In this document: piece by piece, positions 50,990 to 59,204 of the stretch
Position numbering within the stretch: the first letter of the stretch is position 1
Layout of the letters: every line of letters starts with the position of its first letter
Assembly (NCBI GenBank): GCA_043755435.1
Contig: JAYUSZ010000171.1
Span: 1-64,000, forward strand
Reading direction: 5' to 3'
From: JANXSF01 sp043755435
GTDB lineage: Bacteria > Acidobacteriota > Terriglobia > Bryobacterales > Bryobacteraceae
Length of the DNA: 64,000 bases
Position numbers and translations under genes: made by a program
The notes under the pieces: generated by a model
Database searches by the model: none
What the model was told of the DNA's origin: nothing
The model's input: the letters and a program-made list of their open reading frames with translations, nothing else

Positions 50990-51688
50990 TTAGAATTCAC
51001 ATTCGGCAAGGAAGTCCCCTAGAATCTTGGCCGTCGCGTTCCCTCTCATTGCCATGGTTATTAGATTAGGCAAACCTCTAAAAGGTGACAACAATCCGCG
51101 TACAGCTATCTTTTTTCTATCAAATCGGCCGTGGGCATCTCTCAAAGCGTTAAAATCGATCGAAAAATCTTCAAGTGCAGTGTCACTCACAACACGGATG
51201 CAATAGAACGGCAATTTATTCTGTTGGGCAGCCTCAGCGACAGCCGCTGCTTCCATCTCCACTACTTGAGCCCCAAGCACGTGCAACTCATTTTTCTCTG
51301 CTGCAGTTCCAACAAAACGATCCTGCGAAATCAAGCGGCCCTTTAAAAACGGCTTCTTTGATTGGGGAACTTGCGCCTCAAACTGCTTTTGGCCGGCGTA
51401 CACCAAACTTGCAACAAACACATCACCAACCGAAAAGTGTGGATGCAATGCGCCACACCAACCAGTACTCAGCATTGCCGCGATCGGCTCACCAGCCTCT
51501 AAACCGGACTTCACAGCTTCGGCTGCCAACTTTGGTCCCGGTCCATTGGATGCCATCAACCAACGATTTGGCCCAATTGATGCTGAACACGCGAACTGTA
51601 CCGGCCACTTTTCAAAACGGACATTGTGGGCATGGCGTAACAAACCACTAAACTCCAGCCGTTCAGCAGCAATTGCCAGTAACGTCAA
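50990..51688 (-). CDS. hpnG: hopanoid-associated phosphorylase (HpnG)
   Basis: A 232-aa protein of the nucleoside phosphorylase/MTA-nucleosidase fold: LLAIAAERLEFSGLLRHA, ASNGPGPKLAAEAV, STGWCGALHPHFSVGDV and VVEMEAAAVAEAAQQ (substrate Glu). In hopanoid producers HpnG releases adenine from adenosylhopane, giving a ribosyl-hopane precursor of bacteriohopanetetrol. The start is TTG at 51688, overlapping the hpnA stop (TTGA); an upstream TTG would extend it inside hpnA. Its substrate donor HpnH is not in the window. Confidence 0.85.
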   Translation of the reverse strand: MTLLAIAAERLEFSGLLRHAHNVRFEKWPVQFACSASIGPNRWLMASNGPGPKLAAEAVKSGLEAGEPIAAMLSTGWCGALHPHFSVGDVFVASLVYAGQKQFEAQVPQSKKPFLKGRLISQDRFVGTAAEKNELHVLGAQVVEMEAAAVAEAAQQNKLPFYCIRVVSDTALEDFSIDFNALRDAHGRFDRKKIAVRGLLSPFRGLPNLITMAMRGNATAKILGDFLAECEF

Positions 51689-52659
51689 CAGTACCCATTC
51701 CCTTGAAACCAATCTACGGCTCGCTTCAATGCAGCATCCACATTGGTTGGCTTAAAACCCAATTCCCGCTCCGCCTTTGCCGAGGTAATCCACATCTTCT
51801 TCCGTGCCATCTTAACTGCTTCCAATGGGACCCGAGGTGGCTTTCCACTTACTTCCGCCCACCCAGTGCTGAACAGTGCCGCCAGGTATGCCACCGCATA
51901 AGGAATTTGCACCCTCGGCGCATTTCGATTGCAATGCTTTCCGACTCGTTCCAAAATTTGCTTCAGAGTTAAGTTCTCGCAGCCTAAAATATAGCGCTCG
52001 CCCGGCTTACCTTTTTCATAGGCAAGCAAATGGCCTTCCGCCACGCTGCGCACGTCCACTAAATTCAATCCGGTGTCCATGTAGGCCGGCATGTTGCCAC
52101 ACAGGAAATCTACGATCGTTTTGCCAGTGGGAGTTGGCTTGGAATCGTGCTCGCCTATTGGTGCTGTAGGATTCACAATCACTACTGGAAAATTCTCTCT
52201 GGCAAATCTCAACGCTTCCATTTCTGCCAGAAACTTAGACCGTTTATAGTGACCCACCATTGATTCCACATTCACCGGCGAATCCTCATCTGCCAATTTT
52301 CCATCCTGAAATCCGATGCAGCCCACCGTTGAAGTGTACACAACTCTTTCCACTCCAGCGCGGCGTGAAGCTTCCAAAAGATTCCTGGTTCCATCCACAT
52401 TCGCTTGATACATCAGCTTTGGATGCTTGCTCCACAAACGGTAATCGGCGGCCACGTGAAACACTCCACTGCAACCTGCAACTGCCTTTTCCAGCGACGC
52501 GGCGTTTCTCAAATCACCTTCCACTCGCTCTGCATCCAGATCTCGCACATGGCTAGTTGGACGAATTAACGCGCGCACTCGCCAACCTTTTTCCATTAAT
52601 AGACGAGCTACATGCCATCCTACAAATCCAGAGGCGCCGGTAATGAGGATGGGCTTCAC
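51685..52659 (-). CDS. hpnA: hopanoid-associated sugar epimerase/dehydratase (HpnA)
   Basis: A 324-aa extended SDR with ILITGASGFVGWHVARLL (NAD-binding), VFHVAADYRLW, VVYTSTVGCIG and the catalytic YxxxK in GHYKRSKFLAE. The NPTAPIGEHDSKPTPTGKTI region is typical of HpnA, linked to hopanoid side-chain sugar metabolism. It lies 7 nt after shc and overlaps hpnG. Confidence 0.9.
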   Translation of the reverse strand: MKPILITGASGFVGWHVARLLMEKGWRVRALIRPTSHVRDLDAERVEGDLRNAASLEKAVAGCSGVFHVAADYRLWSKHPKLMYQANVDGTRNLLEASRRAGVERVVYTSTVGCIGFQDGKLADEDSPVNVESMVGHYKRSKFLAEMEALRFARENFPVVIVNPTAPIGEHDSKPTPTGKTIVDFLCGNMPAYMDTGLNLVDVRSVAEGHLLAYEKGKPGERYILGCENLTLKQILERVGKHCNRNAPRVQIPYAVAYLAALFSTGWAEVSGKPPRVPLEAVKMARKKMWITSAKAERELGFKPTNVDAALKRAVDWFQGNGYC

Positions 52660-52666
52660 GCAGTCC

Positions 52667-54586
52667 TTATTTTTCAGCCTGTGACTTTAGAAACTCCGAC
52701 AAGGCCAGCAGCGGAAATGAATCGCGGTACATGTGATAGCTCAAGTAAAATACTTTCGGAAAACCAGTTCCCGTGGCATGCGTTTCATCCCAGCCACCGT
52801 CGGCACGCTGGGTCGCTTTTAGGTATTCAATACCACGCATCAAACTTTCAGAAGTAGTGTCCCCGCCAGCGAGTAATCCTAAAATGCCCCATGCCGTTTG
52901 CGAAGGAGTGCTAGTACCGGCAACAAACTTATTGTTGTTGTAACTGGCGCAACTTTCGCCCCAGCCGCCATCAGCGTTCTGAATGCACCGCAACCATTCC
53001 CCGCCTCGCAGCACTTCAACTTCACGGTCGCTTTCTCCTGCGGCTTTCAAGCCACGTAAGGCAAGGAAGGTTCCATATACATAATCCACGCCCCACCGCC
53101 CGTACCAACTTCCATCGGATTCTTGTGTCTTAATTAAGAAGTCGCGGCCTTTACGGATGGCAGGGTGCGAAGGGCTCACCCCATGTGCCACCAAAGCTTC
53201 CAACACGCGACCCGTTATGTCGGGGCAGGATGGGTCCAGCATCGCGTTGTGATCGGCGAACGGAACATCGCTTAGAAATTGCCAATTGTTATCAACATCG
53301 AATGCTGCAAAGCCACCATCGGATCCCTGCATTTCCAGAATCCATGCAACGGCCCGGCGAATGGATGCTTGTTGTGCTGGAACCTTAGTTCCTTGCGCCT
53401 GCTTCAAGGCCAGTAACACCATGGCGGTATCGTCAATATCGGGGTAGAATTCATTGGCGAATTCAAAGTACCAGCCACTAGGTTCCAGCTTAGGGCGCTT
53501 TACGCTCCAATCCCCTTTGCGGCGTACTTCTTTGGTCAACAGCCAATCCGCAGACAGGGCTAACGATGCAACTGGTGCCATGCCCGATTCACCCAACGCA
53601 TGTGTGGCAATGGCTGTATCCCAGACCACCGAAAAACAAGGCTGCATAAAAAACTCGCCATTGCTGTTCACCATCAAATTGTTAAACTGTTTTTCCGCTT
53701 CCGTTCGACCGGCGTTCGAAGGAGCGTAACCCAGAACATCCATCATCATGATGGCGTACTGCATGGACGGATAGATTGCTGCTAAGCCACCGGAAAATTG
53801 GGTTCGTTCCACCACCCACTTTTCAATGCGGCGAATCGCCATTTGGCGAAGCTTGCTGCTTCCGTAGCGTTCCCAAACTTTCAGCACTTTATCTACAGCA
53901 AGAAAGAACGATCGGGTGGAGGTTGGCTTTGCAGAACCAGCCAAGCCCAAATCGCCGCCCGGTATGAACAGTTCCTTTAAATTGAAGCCTGCAGGCACTG
54001 GCCGCGATGGGTTCATCGCATGAACCACCGCCAAGGGCAGAACAATGGCCCGCGTCCAGGAAGACATCTGGTAAATGAAGTTTCCCAGCAGAATCATTTC
54101 CGGCGGAATGGAAGGAGTATGTTCGCGCGGAAATAGATTGAACAAACTCAAATTGATTTTGACGTAACTATTAGCAGCTTGCATGCCGCCCATGGCAAGA
54201 ATACGGGTCCGGGCAACTGCTAAACGAGGATCATCAAACGCTATCCCCGCAAGCTTCAATGCGAAATAAGCCTTGATAGAAGCACTGATTTCCGAAGGGC
54301 CTTGAGGATAAATGTTGAACCCACCATCTGGCAATTGGCGCTTCAAAATGGATTCCGCCGCAGCAGTTACCAACAATTTTGTTGGGGGATTCCACACGCC
54401 ATTCACCGGCGCATGCGACCACAACTGCATCAGAATATAATCACTTTCCAAAGTGGAATCAGCGTTTAAGTGTCCCCACCAGTATCCCTGTTCATGCTGC
54501 TTTGCCAACAAATAATCCGTGGCACGGCGAGCGGTTGCCGCAGCACCAGCCACTATGGCATCGGCAATGTGCAGGCCAGGGCTCAT
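52667..54586 (-). CDS. shc: squalene-hopene cyclase
   Basis: A 639-aa terpene cyclase. The acid motif DIDDTAMV (DxDD) is at about residue 380 and QW repeats are seen (QEQ/KQHEQGYWWGHL, QTQESDGSWYGRWGVDYVYG, QNADGGWGESC, QRADGGWDE). It folds squalene to hopene at the membrane without oxygen. It lies 6 nt after ispH and is the core enzyme of the operon. Confidence 0.97.
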   Translation of the reverse strand: MSPGLHIADAIVAGAAATARRATDYLLAKQHEQGYWWGHLNADSTLESDYILMQLWSHAPVNGVWNPPTKLLVTAAAESILKRQLPDGGFNIYPQGPSEISASIKAYFALKLAGIAFDDPRLAVARTRILAMGGMQAANSYVKINLSLFNLFPREHTPSIPPEMILLGNFIYQMSSWTRAIVLPLAVVHAMNPSRPVPAGFNLKELFIPGGDLGLAGSAKPTSTRSFFLAVDKVLKVWERYGSSKLRQMAIRRIEKWVVERTQFSGGLAAIYPSMQYAIMMMDVLGYAPSNAGRTEAEKQFNNLMVNSNGEFFMQPCFSVVWDTAIATHALGESGMAPVASLALSADWLLTKEVRRKGDWSVKRPKLEPSGWYFEFANEFYPDIDDTAMVLLALKQAQGTKVPAQQASIRRAVAWILEMQGSDGGFAAFDVDNNWQFLSDVPFADHNAMLDPSCPDITGRVLEALVAHGVSPSHPAIRKGRDFLIKTQESDGSWYGRWGVDYVYGTFLALRGLKAAGESDREVEVLRGGEWLRCIQNADGGWGESCASYNNNKFVAGTSTPSQTAWGILGLLAGGDTTSESLMRGIEYLKATQRADGGWDETHATGTGFPKVFYLSYHMYRDSFPLLALSEFLKSQAEK

Positions 54587-54592
54587 AATGGG

Positions 54593-55570
54593 TTAGGCGG
54601 ACACCTGGATTTGTGTAAGTTCGGCTGGCAAGGAAAAGCGCACGTCTTCTTCTTTGATTTCAATCTCCTCCAGTTTGCCAAATCCATTCCTACGCAAGAA
54701 TGCAATCAACCGTTCCACCAAGTGCTCTGGTGCCGATGCTCCGGCGGTAATCGCAACGCTCTTCACATTTTCAAGCCATTCCAAATGCACGTCCAATTCG
54801 TCGTCCACAAGGTAGGAAGCAACTCCGGAACGTTGGCAAACCTCAACCAGACGAAGAGAATTGGAACTGTTCTTGGAACCTACAACCAAAAGTAAATCAG
54901 TGATAGGCGCAACTGCTTTTACAGCGATTTGGCGATTTTCAGTGGCGTAGCAAATATCCTGCGATTTTGGGCCTTTAATTTTAGGGAACTTTTCGCGCAG
55001 ACGGTTCACAATGTCGGTTGTCTCATCCAGACTAAGCGTTGTCTGAGTGAGGAACGCAACTTTATCGGGATTGGCGACCGTCAACTTATCCACGTCTTCA
55101 ACGGTAGATACCAGCACCATATGCTCTGGTGCTTCCCCAAGGGTGCCAACAACTTCGTCATGATTTTCATGACCAATCAAAACAATTGTGTGGTCCTGCT
55201 TGGCAAACTTCACTGCTTCCAAATGCACTTTGGTAACCAGCGGGCAAGTTGCATCAATCACTTTCAGTCCACGCTGCTCCGCTTCAATCCTGACGGCTGG
55301 AGAAACACCATGAGCGCTGAAAATAACGCGGGCACCAGCGGGTGCTTCGGTCAACTCCTCTACGAAAACTGCGCCAGCTTCTTTCAGCTCTTCCACCACG
55401 TGGCGGTTGTGGACAATTTCTTTGCGAACGTAAATCGGCGCGCCGTATAGGTCCAATGCGATTTTCACAACATCAATTGCGCGTACCACGCCGGCACAAA
55501 AACCTCGGGGCGTGAGCAATATGATTTTTCGTTCAGAAGTGTCTGGACGCGCAGGACTCAGTTGTGTCAT
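54593..55570 (-). CDS. ispH: 4-hydroxy-3-methylbut-2-enyl diphosphate reductase
   Basis: A 325-aa iron-sulfur enzyme: RGFCAGVVRAIDVV (Cys25), DATCPLVTKVHLEAV and DICYATENRQ hold the three cluster cysteines, with FLTQTTLSLDET and SKNSSNSLRLVEVC. It makes IPP and DMAPP in the last MEP step and supplies precursors to the squalene genes downstream. It heads the operon with an extended -10 promoter at 55582. Confidence 0.97.
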   Translation of the reverse strand: MTQLSPARPDTSERKIILLTPRGFCAGVVRAIDVVKIALDLYGAPIYVRKEIVHNRHVVEELKEAGAVFVEELTEAPAGARVIFSAHGVSPAVRIEAEQRGLKVIDATCPLVTKVHLEAVKFAKQDHTIVLIGHENHDEVVGTLGEAPEHMVLVSTVEDVDKLTVANPDKVAFLTQTTLSLDETTDIVNRLREKFPKIKGPKSQDICYATENRQIAVKAVAPITDLLLVVGSKNSSNSLRLVEVCQRSGVASYLVDDELDVHLEWLENVKSVAITAGASAPEHLVERLIAFLRRNGFGKLEEIEIKEEDVRFSLPAELTQIQVSA

Positions 55571-55581
55571 AAGAAGCTAAC

Positions 55582-55590
55582 ATTATAGCA
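55582..55590 (-). promoter_or_regulatory. extended -10 promoter of the hopanoid operon
   Basis: On the minus strand TGCTATAAT, a consensus -10 with the TGn extension, ends 11 nt before the ispH ATG. The leader would be about 5 nt, almost leaderless. A weak -35 (TTTCAG) is 17 bp upstream. Confidence 0.7.
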
Positions 55591-55623
55591 ACCCCTGATC
55601 ATTTCTGAAAACGGAGGCACCTT

Positions 55624-56139
55624 ATGATTACTCCAGGATACTACGCCATCTTACAGCCACACAAAGACTTAGAGCTGATGATTGCAGTGGTGAATGGACT
55701 TGTGACTCGGATTTGTTACATACGCAACAAAGCGCAACTGGTGGAGCAACTGGAAACAGAACGGCCCTCCGTCCATTGGAAGGAAACCCCCAAGGAAAAA
55801 ACCATTCGATTGGCTTCGTTTCAAATTATCGAGTTTTTCAAGAAAAAGCGGAAGTCCTTCGACTTGCCTCTGGAACTGACTGGGACTGATTTCCAGAAGT
55901 TGGTCTGGAAGGGCTTGATGAAAGTTCCCTTTGGCGATCTTCTAAGCTATGGGGATCTGGCTATTTTTGTTGACAAGCCAAGGGCCGCCCGAGCCGTTGG
56001 TACGGCCATGAGCGTTTGCGAACATTTGATTGTAGTACCCTGCCATCGGGTGATTTCTGGCGATGGAACCATCGGCGGTTTTGGCGACGCTTTACACGTG
56101 AAGCGCATTCTTCTTCAGATTGAGGGACACAAATTCTAA
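55624..56139 (+). CDS. ogt: methylated-DNA-protein cysteine methyltransferase
   Basis: A 171-aa repair protein. VPCHRVI is the alkyl-acceptor cysteine motif, with FGDLLSYGDLA, RAVGTAMS and the DNA-binding region typical of Ogt/MGMT. It transfers methyl groups from O6-methylguanine to itself. GGAGG precedes the ATG. Its 3' end overlaps the convergent waaA-lpxK gene by 48 bp. Confidence 0.92.
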   Translation: MITPGYYAILQPHKDLELMIAVVNGLVTRICYIRNKAQLVEQLETERPSVHWKETPKEKTIRLASFQIIEFFKKKRKSFDLPLELTGTDFQKLVWKGLMKVPFGDLLSYGDLAIFVDKPRAARAVGTAMSVCEHLIVVPCHRVISGDGTIGGFGDALHVKRILLQIEGHKF

Positions 56140-58479
56140 GAGTTCTTCAGGTTGGTCAACTTCCAATTCCACATCCAACCAATAGACAGGTAAACGGGTC
56201 ACCACTTCTTTCCAACTGGCTGGCAGATTCAGGAAATCTTTTTGAGTGGTGATTAACAATTCTGCCTTTTCGTGGAGAGCCTGTAGTTCTAGGAGTTGCA
56301 GCTCCTTTGGCTTGTAATGGTGGTGATCTCCAAACGTCCAACGGTAAACCACATTTGCTTGCAACTGCTCCAGCGTTTTCCAAAAAGACGCAGGATTCCC
56401 CAGGCCGCAAAATGCAGCCATGCGCTTCCCGCCGATTTGATCAAGCGTGATTTTTTCAGAGGATGATGCTTCAACCAGCGCAATAGGAACAACTCGCGAC
56501 TGGAACATTTGGGCTGTTTTGTTCCACTGCCGGAGCTTGGTGATTAATCCTTCGTACTGCCGTGCTTGGGCGCAACGCGTGAGTACAATCATGGTTGCCC
56601 GGCTTAAACTTTCAGGCCATTCCCGCAATCGAGTCAGGGGAAACGGATCCAGCGTATCTATCAGAACAACATCCACACAACGAGCAAGCTGTGTGTGTTG
56701 AAAGCCATCGTCCAACAACATTACAGAGGGTTGAAACTGCTCCATCACGGCGTTTGCTGCTTCCCAACGATTCGCCGAAATACCAACTGGACCCAGTCCG
56801 CTGCGAATCATCATCTGTGCTTCTTCGCCTGTGTGGGCCACTGAACAATAGCTTCCCGGTGCGAAGACGGAAACCTTTTCCGCGCTTTTGCGGCGGTAAC
56901 CGCGAGTTAGAACCGCAGGAGTTTCACCACGCTCGCGTAGTTTTGCGGCAAGCCACAAAACAAAGGGAGTCTTTCCCGACCCGCCCATGCCTAGTCCCCC
57001 AATGCTGATAACCGGAACTGGAGCGTGTTTCGCTTGGAGTGACTTTCGTTGAATGTTCCAGTGCGATACTGAGCGCCACATCATTACTAGCGGAAGCAAG
57101 AGAACCCGCTGCCACAATGGCGGATATCGTTCTGGAACGGCAAGGTCGAAGTGCTGCTGCAGCACTTCCAGAATCCGATTGGTTGCGCCGCGTCGCGCTA
57201 TCGCTAACTTCTTAGCTTGCTCGCCAACGGACTTGCGACGTTGTTCGTCTTTCAATAGCTTCGCCACGGCAGGTGCCAATTGCTTCGTTTCTTGAAATCG
57301 AACCAGCCCCCCGCCATTGGTAAACTCGCTGGCGATTTCAGCAAAGTTTTCCATGTGCGGGCCGGCGATGACGGGTTTGCCAAAAAAGGCCGGCTCCAAG
57401 ATATTGTGTCCGCCTCGTTGCGCAATGGTTCCACCCATGAACACCAGATCCGCTACAGGAAACAACGAGCCCAATTCGCCCATGGTGTCGAGCAGCAGCA
57501 CAGCAGGCAACTGCAAAGTTTCGGATCCTTCCAATTTTGACCGTCGTTGAAAACGAATTCCGGCGGCGGATAGCTTGTCAGCAGCCATGTCAAATCGATC
57601 GGGCCTGCGTGGCACCAGCATCAGGAGCAACTTCGGAAATTCCACTGACCATGCGTCAAATGCCTGAACCACGGCATCGTCCTCATCCACATCGTTGCTG
57701 CTGATTCCTGGCATTGTGCTGGCTGCAATCAGCACCAGCTCAGGTGATGTACGTTCCAGTAAACGCATCACAGCTTCTGGCGCGAGTACTGAAGATGGAT
57801 CAAAATCGTACTTCAAATTTCCCACGCTCGTCACAGGCCTTGGCGGAGTTCCAAGGGCTATGTAGCGTGCAGAATCCTGTGCACTTTGCGTTAAGACATT
57901 ATCTGGCAGACTTAAAACATGCTGGAAGAACCAGCGGAAACGTTGATACTTGGGAAACGCGCGGTCGGAAATGCGGCCATTCACGATCACCAACTGTGCT
58001 CCAAAACGCTTGGTTTCGCGGAATAGGTTCGGCCAAATTTCAGTTTCCATCACCACTACCAAAGCTGGTTCCAGGGCACGCAGAACTCGACGGATTACAA
58101 AAACAAAATCAAGTGGTGCATAAAATAAGCCGTCTGTGATGGCTGCTAATCGTTGCTCAGCAAGCTGACGGCCAGCCAGTGTGGCGACGGAGACGTAAAT
58201 TTTTGAATCAGGAAACGCGGAACGGAGCCGCGCCACCAATCCGACGGCTGAAAGCACTTCGCCAACAGAGACTGCATGCAACCAGATGGCACCGGGGACC
58301 GTCGCTCTAAAAGAGAGAAAGCCAAATCGTTCGCCAAACGATTGCCAATAGGCGCGATTCTTGATCCCGCGTCCTATCAGATAGGCTAGGATGAAGGGCA
58401 AGCCCGCAACAAGCAATGCGCGGTAGAGGACAAAAATGAGAGTTTGCAAGCCGCTATTTCTTACTTTGAGTATAGCCAT
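56092..58479 (-). CDS. waaA-lpxK: bifunctional WaaA-LpxK fusion (Kdo transferase / lipid A 4'-kinase)
   Basis: A protein of about 795 aa joining two lipid A enzymes. Residues 1 to about 430 are WaaA: a membrane-anchoring start, HAVSVGEVLSA (catalytic Glu), ETEIWPNL, GGHNILEPAFFGKPVIAGPHMENF (quoted in part). Residues about 455-790 are LpxK: P-loop GGLGMGGSGKTPFVLWL near 490, GYRRKSAEK, DDGFQHTQLARCVDVVLID and GLGNPASFW. Together they add Kdo to, and phosphorylate the 4' position of, the lipid A precursor. The start is ATG 58479 (TTG 58449 possible); either way its 5' end overlaps the divergent gene at 58436. Confidence 0.9.
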   Translation of the reverse strand: MAILKVRNSGLQTLIFVLYRALLVAGLPFILAYLIGRGIKNRAYWQSFGERFGFLSFRATVPGAIWLHAVSVGEVLSAVGLVARLRSAFPDSKIYVSVATLAGRQLAEQRLAAITDGLFYAPLDFVFVIRRVLRALEPALVVVMETEIWPNLFRETKRFGAQLVIVNGRISDRAFPKYQRFRWFFQHVLSLPDNVLTQSAQDSARYIALGTPPRPVTSVGNLKYDFDPSSVLAPEAVMRLLERTSPELVLIAASTMPGISSNDVDEDDAVVQAFDAWSVEFPKLLLMLVPRRPDRFDMAADKLSAAGIRFQRRSKLEGSETLQLPAVLLLDTMGELGSLFPVADLVFMGGTIAQRGGHNILEPAFFGKPVIAGPHMENFAEIASEFTNGGGLVRFQETKQLAPAVAKLLKDEQRRKSVGEQAKKLAIARRGATNRILEVLQQHFDLAVPERYPPLWQRVLLLPLVMMWRSVSHWNIQRKSLQAKHAPVPVISIGGLGMGGSGKTPFVLWLAAKLRERGETPAVLTRGYRRKSAEKVSVFAPGSYCSVAHTGEEAQMMIRSGLGPVGISANRWEAANAVMEQFQPSVMLLDDGFQHTQLARCVDVVLIDTLDPFPLTRLREWPESLSRATMIVLTRCAQARQYEGLITKLRQWNKTAQMFQSRVVPIALVEASSSEKITLDQIGGKRMAAFCGLGNPASFWKTLEQLQANVVYRWTFGDHHHYKPKELQLLELQALHEKAELLITTQKDFLNLPASWKEVVTRLPVYWLDVELEVDQPEELLEFVSLNLKKNALHV

Positions 58480-59041
58480 GGCCTTCGCGGTCAACAAGAA
58501 AGTTGAATTTCGTGTGACCCCGGCGGAGCTGGCCAATCACCCTCAGCGCGTTACTGCTGAAGAGGTATCGATTGCCGCTACCCCATACATTGCTTCCGAT
58601 CTCGCGAAGCCTTTGTTTGGGGGGAAAGCCAATCCTTACGATGAGGGAGTCTTGCCGGTGCTTCTGATGATCAGGAATGAAAGTAAGCAAACTATTTCGT
58701 TACGGACCATGCGTGTTGAATTTGTTGGACCCAACCGCCAAAATCTGGAAGCGATTCCGCCGGGCGATGTGCCGTACCTTCGCGGACCAGGGGCAGGGAA
58801 GATTCTATCCAGCCCAATCCCCGGGGGAACCGGCAGAATGAAAACCAAGAAATTGGTATTCCAGGCGCAGGATTTTATCGAACGAGGGTTCGCTGCTAAG
58901 ATGTTGCCACCTGGAGAATTTGCCTGGGGGTTTTTCTATTTCCAGACAGGTATGGGGCGCGGCTCAAAAATTTTGATTCACGGACTTACCCAAGCGGCCA
59001 CGGGTAAGGAACTGTTCTTTTTTGAGGCTCCTCTCGACTAG
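58436..59041 (+). CDS. secreted protein of unknown function divergent from waaA-lpxK
   Basis: A 201-aa protein with a hydrophobic N-terminus (LFLTLSIAMAFAVNKK), then VSIAATPYIASDLAKPLFGGK, VLPVLLMIRNESKQTISLRTMRVEFV (in part) and FAWGFFYFQTGMGRG. The middle has an immunoglobulin-like beta character. No family recognised. GAGGA lies upstream of the ATG. The 5' end overlaps the divergent lipid A gene, so promoters for each lie inside the other gene or its leader. Confidence 0.6.
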   Translation: MRVCKPLFLTLSIAMAFAVNKKVEFRVTPAELANHPQRVTAEEVSIAATPYIASDLAKPLFGGKANPYDEGVLPVLLMIRNESKQTISLRTMRVEFVGPNRQNLEAIPPGDVPYLRGPGAGKILSSPIPGGTGRMKTKKLVFQAQDFIERGFAAKMLPPGEFAWGFFYFQTGMGRGSKILIHGLTQAATGKELFFFEAPLD

Positions 59042-59084
59042 GTATTGTTCAGAAAGTCATTTAAGAACAAGTCTGGGAACATTC

Positions 59085-59156
59085 CGAGCCGCCATGCGCC
59101 AGCAGGCAGTTTTTCCTGTTATTTGAGAAGTCCGCATGCTAGCGCATGGCGGCTCG
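59085..59156. repeat. REP-like 20-bp inverted repeat
   Basis: Arm 59085-59104 and arm 59137-59156 are inverted copies with one mismatch, starting CGAGCCGCCATGCGC, and a 32-nt loop. It lies between the end of the secreted protein gene and the TIGR03437 gene. The GC-rich palindromic arms resemble REP/REPIN elements and may also serve as a terminator. Confidence 0.7.
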
Positions 59157-59204
59157 CTACTAGGAATTGTTACTTCATCCCTGGCAAAATGGAGTAACTG
59201 CTAG

